DNA from: Platycnemis pennipes
Lineage: Eukaryota > Arthropoda > Insecta > Odonata > Platycnemididae
Length of the DNA stretch: 64,000 nt
Assembly (NCBI GenBank): GCA_933228895.1
Contig: OW121849.1
Location: forward strand, 122,578,849-122,642,848
Reading direction: 5' to 3'
A program made the translations under genes and the position numbers. The notes under the pieces are model-generated. The model had not been told where the DNA came from. It saw nothing but the letters and a program-made list of their open reading frames with translations, and searched no databases. Shown here one piece after another: positions 54,320-64,000 of the stretch. How positions within the stretch are numbered: position 1 is the first letter of the stretch; the number at the start of each line of letters is the position of its first letter.

Positions 54320-57300
54320 CGAGAACCGGGGATGGGAGTGAAGGGGAAAGGAAAAAGGGGGGTGAGGAGGAGGGGGGAGGGCGGAAAGGGAAAGGAGGTA
54401 AAGAGGGGGAGGAAGGGGAGAGGCGGGAACAGAGGGAGAAAGAGAGAGAGAGCGAAGCACGGGAGGACCGAGGGTAAACGAGGACCTCTCCTTGCACCCA
54501 ACGCTGAAGCTCTCTTCACATGATGCGCTTGCGAGGGGGAAGCAATGGAGGACACGGGGGTTCCGGAGACGGGGGAGAATTTGGAGATGGGGTAGGAGGG
54601 CAAGCGAGGGGACGCGACGAGGGACAGCCGCCGCCTCCACCACTCCCCCCACGCGTGGGAGGGGCGGCCAAGAAGCGGCCGCAACAACAACTCTCGCAAG
54701 GTGTGGAGGAGGCAAGCTACGGCGGTGGGACCGGACAATAAACGCGCTATCTAATACGCGGCAAGCACGTGAGTTACGCAGACGGGGCGCGAGAGGGCAG
54801 GCGAGCTGCAGACAAGAGCGCGCGCCGTTGAGCCAAACAACGGTTGTGTGCAGGAGGGAGACGGCGGCGTCGGTGACGAGGATGGGGGAGGGTAACCACG
54901 AAAACAAAACACGGGGAATGGGCGCGCGCTAGTCCCTCAAAGTGGGCAAAGAGGTCCGCACCGCGCGCGATATGGTTTGCTTTGGCGCCCGCGGGAAAAA
55001 GGCAGTCTCGTGCAGAATGGAGACGCCGGTAAGATAGGGAGAGTGAATACGAAGAGTGACGGAGGGGGAGGGCAAGGTAAGCGGAGAAGGGCAGGGAATG
55101 CGATGCAACGGAGCAGCTAAATCCACCACTGCGCATGTGCCAACTCCCGAAAACCTGCCACGCTAAACACCCAGCCACACCGCCCCCCACAACCCTTCTA
55201 TATCCTCGTCCTTAAATTTTTTCCACCCTCTCGAACAAACCAATTCTCCCCCCTCATCCTATCTACCACGCATTCGTCCCTCGATAGTCCTCCCACTAAT
55301 TCCCCACCTCTCCTGATAACTTCCCCCGGCACATATATATATTTCATGTACCTGCATAGATATGTACCGCCGCCACCTTTCCCCTGGCCACCCCACCAAT
55401 CCCCTCCCCGTTTCACCCTCGATCACTCGTCAGGCTCGCAGGTTGTCCGTCCATGCGGAGTGAGAGCGAACGACGGTAGGTTTCAGCGGGGCGCGGGGGA
55501 GGAGACGAGCGATCAATGTGGGAGGATGGGGTGGGAAAAGAGGTTGGGGAGAGAGAGAGAGAGATAAAGAGAGAGAGAAGGGTATAGAGAGAGGAGCACG
55601 ATCAATGTGGGAGGGTTTTAGGGGTGAGGAGGGGGAGGTGCGATCAATGAGGGGGGGAGAGGAAGGCAAGGGTGTGAGGGCGGCAATGAGCTGGGGGAGT
55701 TGAGAACGGGCAGGAGGCGGTTGGGGACGGTGTACCGGAGGCGGAGGGGCGGTAAGTGGGAAGAGGACAGGGAAAGGGGGAGAGGGTATCGGGCAAGGCG
55801 GAGGGAGGCTCGCGGGAGAGGGGTGGAGAGAGATAAACCGGAATAGGTCGCCTTGCGTCCGGAGGAGCATAGGGAAGGGGGGGAGCAGAAAGTTGGGATT
55901 GGGGGCGGGGGAGAAACCCACGGGGGGGAGGGGTGGGTGTGCTTTCTCTCCCTTTCCCCCTCCCACCGCCGACCCGCCTACCTAAACTCTGCCGACATCC
56001 CACCATCCACTTCCATACTCCTCCCGATCCCTCGCTGGAAAGTGGGAAAGATTAAACATTTAGAGGCGGAACAAAGCGAGTTAACACTGGCTGGTCCCGC
56101 GATCGAGGGAAGGGAATAGCAAGAGAGGAGAAATGGGTGGAGACGGGGTAACCACGGACGGGGGTGGAGGGGATGGGGAGAGGTAGACAGGGTTGGGGCA
56201 AGCATGAAAGTAAAATAAAAACGCCAACGTCAAGCCGAGGGCATGCGGAACTCGGGAAATGAGGAAAACCAGAAATGAACAGACACAATAAGTCGGCTAT
56301 GGGAGAGGGAGAAAGAGAAATGAAAGACACCGAGATGAGGAGAGCGGGGTGAATGAGTGGGAGTGGAAAAACATTCAAAAAAAGGGGGAAATACGGGATA
56401 AAAAAGCCAGTCCTACAGCGGGACGCAGGGCACAGGGAAGCAAAGAGAAAGAAAAAAAGGGGTTGGGCGGGAGCTGAGGGAAAAAAGTGGGAAAAATGAA
56501 AAGATGAAGTTGGCGCACGGAGTTAGTTGTTAGAACGACGAAGTCAGCCAAGAAGTTCTTCCTCGGGATCTCCCGCCCCCACCCCCTGCCATCCATCCCC
56601 GGAACACACCTACTCCTCCTCCTCCCCACCCACAACGACCTAACGGCGGTGGGGGATGGAGGGGGGGGGTTAGATGGGGGAGAGACTTACCCGCCCCAAG
56701 TTTTGCCGGGGGAATAAAGCGCAAATGTTGCGCTCGGCACACGCACTTCCCCCCTCCCCCCGTCGCCTCCTCAAAACTTAAAAGATAGATAGGACGGGAG
56801 GAGGATGAGTGGGGCGGGCAACAAGGGGTTGGCGGCGCGGCGAGCGGGAGAAGCTTTTGAGAGCGCGGCTACAGTTCTCCGGAACTCCGAAAAGTAGTTG
56901 GCAGAGGAGGCGGGGGAGGGAAAGGGGCGTTGGGGAATAGAGGCGACGGCGGGAAGGGGGGGATGAAATGGGAGGAAAAATAAAACAGAGAAGTTGATCC
57001 CGTCACCCACTCCCTTCAGCGTCCCCCCTTGCCCGCCGACAACCCACACCCCGACGCAACCTCCTCTGCAACTTTCCCCCCCCTTGCAAGCGCCAAAACT
57101 TCCGGAGTCCCAGAGCACTTTCACATCCCCATCCCCGCAACGGGAGATAGAAAGAGGAGGAGGCGAGGGGGAAGGATGGGATTTTGAGAGAGGTGTGAGA
57201 GACAGAAAGGAGCGGGGGAAGATGGGCGAAAAAGGTTTTCGGGAGGACGAACAAAAGATCTGTACGAGTGGTGTGGGTCCTGATGAAGGGAGGGTGGTTG

Positions 57301-57700
57301 GGGGAGGCGTCGAAGCAGGGCGGGAAAGGGGATGGGGGGGTAGGTCCCGCGCTATCACAGCTCCTGGAATGAAGGGGCGGGGGCAAAGGCTCCTGGGGGA
57401 GGAGGCGGGGGAATTGAGAGGAATGAGAGAGAGGGAAGGGGGAGGGGGCTGGGTGGCATGGTGAAGAAGAGACGCCATGGGATAGAAGTTCCAACAAGAG
57501 AAGTTAGGGGCAGAGGGGAAGTTCAATTGGGAAGAGTTGGAAAAGTGGGCGGCGGGGTGAAGTAGTTTGATGGCGTGGGTGGGTGCGGGGGGGAGGGGGT
57601 TTTAGGGGAATGGGGAGACATCCCCGCACTACCCGTGGGAGGGCGGGAGGGTGGCGGCCGAGGGGGAGGAAAACCAAAGAAATTCGCGCGACGGCCACGA
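54320..57700. repeat. Alternating long purine-rich and pyrimidine-rich tracts
   Basis: Blocks of almost pure G/A on the + strand (about 54320-54480, 55480-55930, 56100-56350, 57130-57470, 57535-57670), with frequent GGGGA and GGGAGG units and a GA run at 55549-55580, alternate with C/T-rich blocks (about 55180-55430, 55935-56030, 57000-57110). The open frames reported in this area are by-products of the skew: they are Pro/Ser/Leu- or Gly/Arg/Glu-rich and have no domain. I see no gene here. Confidence 0.7.
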
Positions 57701-60700
57701 TCCCGTTTCCCTGTCCCTCGCTTTAACATCGTGTTGACGAGCGGCACCCATAGGAGAAGAGGGAGGATCCACGGGCGGGAGAAACGGTTTCCGCGACGGC
57801 ATGTGCACGCAGACGGAACGTCGCCCCTGTTGTGGGGCGAGTGGCCGGGGAAGACCCGAGGCCGCGCCGAGATTAAGCGCCGGCGGTGGCGATCCCAGCT
57901 GCGGCGACGCGCCACAGAGGGCGCCCGCTTTCGGGCGAGAGGCATTGGCCTCTCTATCTTCGCCTTTAATTCATCTCTCCGGGCAGCCCCCATTCCAGCC
58001 TGCCTTTAAACTTATCGATTGCTTTAAGCTCGACGCTCTCCTACCGAGCGCCCGCACGAAGATGGACGGATCGCGGCCCATGTATTAAAAACCATCGACC
58101 ACGCCGAAGAGCAACATTATAACCACGCTCGACCCCTACTAAGTCGTCATTAGCGCACGTTTAAATGGTAAAACGGACGATTGCGAGGGCAACGTACTGT
58201 TCACGCATTGCTGCCCGCTCGAAAAAAAAATCCCACAGGATCCGTAAATGCCGCTACGAGCATGCAGGGGACCGCATAAAAAAATTCCCATTACCCGAGT
58301 GGACGTGAAATTAACGCCCGACTGCCGGCTTAGAGTACGCGGGGTAAACGCGAGAGCCCTCGCCGTGCCTCGGTAGGCTATAAGGATTACCTCTCCGCAT
58401 TCGGAGGACTAAATAACGATGCACTAATCAACCTCCCAAGGAACCCTCCCGCTCCTGCCACCGACCCCCGTTTCCTCTAACTCCCACCGCTGCTGCCGCC
58501 TCCCGCGCACTCCCCAAAACCCCATCCGGCGAATTTTCCAGCGAGGCGACAGCGAGAAATTCCAGCCAAGTTCCCGGGGAATGAGCACGGCAAACTAGGA
58601 GAAGTTTGCAAATGTTTTGCGCCCCGACAAAAGTTTCCCCTCCCCGAAACGTTTGATAGTTGAAGCAATAAATCCGAGGACATTTTCACCGTCGTGTGCC
58701 TTCCCGATTCCTTACCCTCCCCCCAATCCCACCCGCCGGCAAACTTCACTCCTCAGCCAACGGAATCGGAACGAGAAGTGGGAACGAAGAGGGATGAGAA
58801 GGGAGGTCTGAGACGATGTGTCGGACGCGGCTCAAGTCTACGGCATAGTTCACCGAGAATGATGATTGGGGAAGGAGCTGAGCAGAGTTGATTCTGTTGG
58901 GGGTGGCTCGAGACCCGAGGTGGACGAGAGTTTGCAGCTTTGAAGCACAAGAGGACGCAAAAAAAAGGAGAAATACGGGACGTGAGGGAGAATTCGTTTT
59001 AGGGAGGGAAAGCCATAATGGTGGGGAGCGTGAATGAGAAGGAACACGCGTGAGTTTGAATGAAGAAGAACTAAGGATAAGGGCAAAGGGCTGGAAGTGA
59101 GGTGGAGGAAGGAAGATGAAAGGCTTGCGGAGGAGGGGAACCGGTGGAGGGAAAGTGCGACATCATCCCCTTTTACTGCGACAGTTAATCAGCATCCATA
59201 CCATCCCCACCTTAACCCTCACCTCTCTCTCCCTTTTCTCTCAAAACCCTCCCCCCGTTCCCGCCCACCCGCGCAGGCGTCCAGGGCCCCACCCACGGAT
59301 CCGATAGAACTCCTCGGAGAGGAGAGGGAAATGGGGCGGGTGAAGGGGTGGGAGGGTGGAATTGCAATGGGGTCGGGAGCGAGCTGGCCGCCGGCGAGAT
59401 ACGTCCGGCCCCCGCCACCCCCCAACAATCCGACTCCATCCACCCTTTCGGACGGAGGGGGCGGGAACGCAGGGGAGAGGTTGCAGCCATGGCGGTACCT
59501 GACTCGAGAAAGCGGCAAGCGAGCCGTTCCCATAATGGCCGGGAGGCTACCACGGGACGGAAGCACGACCCGAAAGGAAGAAAAAACTACAAATTCCCTC
59601 CCCTCGCCTCTCGATGCAGAGTTAACGGAACAAAATTCGCCATTTTTACCGGGCGGAAAAAATGCATGGTACAGGAGGGAGGCTCGCAGCGCGTGGGAAC
59701 TTGCACGGGCCGCGATGTACGAAAAAAAAAGAGGAGCAAAATGAAGCGTGTGCGCATGAACGACTCGGCGAGGCAACAAAAAGAGCACACTGCATTCGCG
59801 CGGGGGCACGGTTACATAAGTTTCAACTTTGCAAATATATTGCTGCGTTATCTTCACCGTGCCCGGGGGAGGTGGAGAAAAAGCACGAGTCACGCATTAC
59901 TTATCTCGCCACCCTGCGCCTTCAACCCCCACCGCAGTCCCCCACCGCCCTAACTGCGTCCCCGCCTTAACAGCCCTCAGGGTAGCGTGACTCTCTCGAG
60001 TCCGACCACGATATCCACGGCTAAGTGCCTCCTAACGGCTCATACACGCTGCGAGGCGAATTAATTAATCACGGACTCATTCATCATCTCGTTATCATGT
60101 GAAAAGACCCACCTGATTATCCCCCACCCGAACTATCAAGGGAGTCGGCGTAAAGTTTTCGATGAGGACTGAAACAAAAAATGGTTGACACGTGAAGCGG
60201 CCCTTGCTGGTAGATGACGGAGGGTTGCGGCGGGAGCTGGGAAGACGAATCGTGTCCACAAGAGCCCCTTCCTCCTGGTGGCCATCGTTCGTAACTCAAC
60301 CTCGCATTCCTGCCGCAGGAGAGGTAAGTTTCGGCGAGAGAAAATTACGATATCACCCTCAGTCAAGCAATTGAACATCGCGTGGGAAAGCGGGCAAAAA
60401 AATTAGATCCGACTTATCGCCGTCCTTGCCCCAAAGGCTTCCACAGGTCAACACAAGAACTTTAAACGATTCAATGAAAATATCAATTAAACGGATTTTC
60501 AAACACACGTGACGCGACTAAACTATTTTTAAATTTTCACCGATCTCACCGTTCCTTCGAAGTCGAACGTGTCTCGATTACAGGGCGTAGAAAAACCAGC
60601 CCGAGGACACGGATAAATATGAACAATGAGCTAAATTCCAACCGCACTTGCTCAGCACAACGAAGGGAGAGAGTCTAAGCTTAAAACTCGCGAGTGTGCG

Positions 60701-62537
60701 GCAATCTCCTCCATATATTCAGCTAAATTATCTCCATAACAGACCATTTGCCGCAAAGATGTCGTTAGCCGAACGAATAGTAAAAAGCTGGACACAGTCA
60801 AGGAAGTCCAGCTGAGAGTGGTGAAATCATACAAAAAAAAGGATTTGATCAAGGCACATTTTTGCTGAATTCAATTTGCAGGATCGGAAGCCAATATAAC
60901 GTTAATTGCACATGAATACGTTTCATTATCCTCCATTCATTTCCTGAGTATGATGCGAAGATCAAAGATGCTTGATAAAGTAACGGAGAGTCTAATTTGA
61001 GTGTACTTAAACAGTGACACAACGCCATTAATTCCTCCGTTATAGCCTTAGTACGCAGAGTAGATATGTGTTCTCTTAAAAAGCTACTGAATAAACAAAC
61101 CAATTATAAAATAAGGTAGCAAATAAAAGCTTTTCCGACCAGGCTCGAAAAACGTACAAGGTTTTTAGCAATGGTGCACGATAAGCTATGCAAAAACGAC
61201 TGACGCTATATGAGTACCGAGGAGTTCCACATAAAGACCACAAGGCTGAAGGAAAATCGGCTAAAAATAAACGCGCGTCCTCCAATTCGACAGAAACGCT
61301 GCAACCAAAGGAATATCATAAAACGTTGACCAAAATGATTACCACATACGTTCGAATTACCAACCACCGATCTCGAGTCGAATCCGAAAGAAATTGAATA
61401 CGGCATTAGGAGAAAGAAAAACACGCCAACTTACTTTCACCCAAACATTCGACGATCAGTTTGCGAAAACAATAAAAAGAAGACACTTCATGCGATTAGC
61501 TAGAGGGAGAAAAAGTGAAATAACCTCAACAGCGTCAAGAATAAAAAAGTCATAAATACAACTTCCGCAGCCATTCTCGAAGAGGAATTCAAAAAGGCAG
61601 CCTATCCGTTACCCAACGAGAGTGACAGCCACCGATCCAACGGAAAATAGTCCCACTTAATTCCCTCTGCTCACGGCTATAAATCAGCCCCGAGTCGCAA
61701 AAAATATTCAAGCAACAACACCTTTAACATCCCTATTAATCTATTGTTGAACCAAAATATTTGAGGAACAGCAAATTATAAAACACATTCAGAAACCTTG
61801 ACCAGTTCAAATTGAATGACTGAATTCGAGAAATGGATCACTACTGGTCATATTTCTCGATCTGAACCTCAAATTTTAAATCGCTCTGCGTCTACGTACT
61901 CACGAACCGTAGGGATAGCAGCGATTAGAGATTATCATCGGGAACGAGTGAATGAGAACGTGGGCATTTTTACGGCCTTGAGAACCTAACCAAAACAATG
62001 AATTAAGGCAACGAGACAGAAAAGGCCATCGTACTAGGAAAGTGAGGACATCCACTGAAAACATCAAAAGCAATTAGTGACGGTGCACAGACAGGCGGGA
62101 ATTCCTTCATTACATCCTTCGAATTTTTCGAATGCCATTGTGTATCGCCTCCGGCCAAGACAATTATCGACCGTAGGAATGTGAATGACACTTCAAACCG
62201 ATCCCATAAATTAAAGATATCTCAAGAGCGCTTTTGGAGCCCACGAAGTGAGAACAATAAAAAGAGAAAACAGTGTCTTGTGCATATTAGTACTTTCTGA
62301 TCAGTAGAGGTGCACCCGGTGCAAGTACAATGAAGTAACAAACAATTGACGGACTGTCACCCCAGGTGGAAAAAGAATACCTACTCACAAGAGGTAAAGC
62401 TGAAAAATATTTTAATCCCCGAAAACTAGGACACGTGACCATCGGTTTATGATTAACGGTTTGATCAACTTGATCGAGTTATTTTTTTTAAAGGGAAGTC
62501 CCGTTTAAGCTCATAATTCGTTATTTTGCATATAATA
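57700..62537. other. No recognised gene; upstream flank of CtBP
   Basis: GC content falls off gradually after about 60 kb. Open frames on both strands around 58.6-60 kb are low-complexity and overlap each other, and none shows family similarity. No repeat copy matching the rest of the window was seen until the SINE at 62538. Confidence 0.5.
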
Positions 62538-62804
62538 GGGGTCGTGGTGGCCTAGTGGGTAGAGCACTGAGCAGCTGAGCAGACCCGGGTTCAAATCCCT
62601 GGCAAGAGCCTTTCTGGACACCCCCATCTAAGATTAGATTTTCTGCGGGTCAGAACTTCGTAGGAAATCGCAGGTGGCCCAGGGATTGGAACTGGCCCCC
62701 CTACCCTGAATGTGTGAATTTCGTACGCCATTGGCTTAGTACGGGGTGAGCTCTACTCTCACCTATCAATACCAACCTTCGGGTTGAATCACTGAGTGAG
62801 TGAT
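62538..62804 (+). repeat. tRNA-derived SINE family 1, copy 1, with 9-bp target duplication
   Basis: The head GTCGTGGTGGCCTAGTGGGT contains a good Pol III A box (TGGCCTAGTGG, 62548-62558), and GGTTCAAATCC at 62588-62598 is a good B box. The tail includes AAATCGCAGGTGGCCCAGGG and CCTTCGGGTTGAA. The 9-base CATATAATA occurs immediately before (62529-62537) and immediately after (62805-62813), a perfect target-site duplication. There is no intact tRNA fold. This copy looks recent compared with those at 22868 and 15448. Confidence 0.9.
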
Positions 62805-62813
62805 CATATAATA

Positions 62814-64000
62814 AAAACATTTGGTCTTTTTAAACTTATCAGCGACGTTAGTTAACAAGAAGAATTATTATTAAATTGTTGAAAACGAGAAAAAGCTATT
62901 AAATCAAGTATAACATTAAAATTATTGCGCCACAGTTAGCGGATCTATGGCGTGAAACACTAATTAAACGGACAAATAATAGTCTTTTAAGAAAAGTTTC
63001 AATATACATATCCTGGAAAAAGTTTTTTACTCCTTAAATGGATATTGAACTGCGCTTCATCTATATGATTTAAAATTGTTTATAAATTCAATTTCTATAT
63101 ATCCACTGTCTAAAGCACTAATTTAATGAATACACGTCATCAGTATATCGTTGAATATGATAATTCTAATTGTTTTCCTTAATGGAATACTTCGGGGCAA
63201 TTTTAATGGAACAAACGGTGAACACAAAAAAAGAGATGAATAAAAAGTGACAGGCTTCAAACAAAGTCTGTAAAATGAAATAACAATGAACAAATGCTCA
63301 AATTGTCGTCCATGGTACTTTATATGAAATACGTTAACTTTCCATTTGGAAAAGACATCGAAAACTGACCAACGCTCGAGATTTTAAAGATTTGGAGAGG
63401 TGTGTGCGTAAACAAAATTCCTTGACAGCCACACCGTTCAACCGCTCGAGCAATAGCGTACAAGTTGCGAGCGCGCACAAAAGAAGCCAAGAAAATACTT
63501 GCGCTTGTGTGACCTTAGGAATGCATTAAGCGGCCTTGGCGACGTAGAGGAAATTGGAGACCTTAAAGAAAAAAGCAAACTACCGAAACGAAAATGGGTC
63601 ATTCACAGTGACTAACTATAATAAGAAAATTAATATTCGATTTCGAAATAAATAACTAGTGAGTCCGCACCTCCATTACAGTAACTATGGAGTACAGGAC
63701 ATACATTCTCACCGGAACAATAAACGCTGAAATTCATGTATATGATTACAGCTTGTTCGCAATCTAGTTTGAATTAAGGTTAATAAAAAGATGTAGTTCC
63801 AAGGGAGTCACAAAACGCGACGTTATCGACATGAGATTCAACTTCCCGGAAGGAAAACGTGCTAGTGGTTTGAATACGCACGAGAGTGAAGAAATCAATG
63901 TCTTCACGTGGCAAGATTAATCAGGAAGCCCTTCCTAGATAGAACTCGACTCACAGATGCAGATAACTCCCTCCAAGAATAATTTTTCTTCTAATTTACC
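62814..64000. other. AT-rich flank, nothing recognised
   Basis: No open frame, repeat copy or RNA gene is recognisable to the end of the window. Confidence 0.5.

Noticed and set aside
54216..59953. Many long open frames (up to 251 codons) on both strands
   Set aside because: They lie in purine/pyrimidine-skewed low-complexity DNA that lacks stop codons by composition. Products are Pro/Ser/Leu- or Gly/Arg-rich and overlap one another.
62541..62615. Functional tRNA gene
   Set aside because: A and B boxes are present, but the intervening sequence does not fold as a cloverleaf, and the unit continues into a SINE tail with a target duplication.

Overview
The window is a stretch of arthropod, most likely insect, nuclear DNA. 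It is AT-rich, has kilobase-scale introns with GT..AG borders, carries many decayed transposons and SINEs, and holds two genes whose closest relatives known to me are Drosophila glass and CtBP. I cannot fix the order or species from sequence alone.

Layout: the left part (1-16 kb) carries the 3' portion of a glass-type C2H2 zinc-finger gene on the + strand. Two coding exons are visible (3529-4160 and 15839-16001), separated by an 11.7 kb intron. The N-terminal exons are not identified and probably lie to the left of the window. From 16 to 22.2 kb is the interval between two convergent genes, which should hold both 3' UTRs. From 22168 to 52995 the - strand encodes a complete CtBP-type corepressor/dehydrogenase: seven coding exons that join in frame to 446 residues plus a stop. 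Its introns (1.1, 8.4, 7.8, 0.09, 4.7 and 7.4 kb) hold most of the mobile DNA. From about 52.8 to 60 kb the sequence turns GC-rich and strongly purine/pyrimidine strand-skewed. This is the likely 5' UTR and promoter neighbourhood of CtBP. From 60 to 64 kb no gene was recognised, but there is one well-preserved SINE.

Mobile DNA supported by structure: a 3.05 kb hAT-like element with an 8-bp target duplication, itself interrupted by a 529-bp terminal-inverted-repeat (TIR) element that has two further copies nearby; three pogo/Tc1-like non-autonomous elements with CAGT..ACTG-type termini; a 164-bp MITE; a tRNA-derived SINE family with three copies, one flanked by a perfect 9-bp duplication; a second tRNA-like family; fragments of a GIY-YIG-bearing retroelement; and several anonymous dispersed repeats.

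How the genes relate: glass is a DNA-binding regulator of photoreceptor differentiation, and CtBP is a general NAD(H)-sensing corepressor. Both act in transcription, but nothing here shows that they work together; the tail-to-tail arrangement is simply what the sequence shows. I found no protein-coding operon, CRISPR array, canonical rRNA/tRNA gene or convincing new biological system. The most unusual items are the unclassified 530-bp TIR family, the nested hAT insertion, the in-frame 123-bp tandem duplication near 3 kb, and the strand-asymmetric purine tracts upstream of CtBP.
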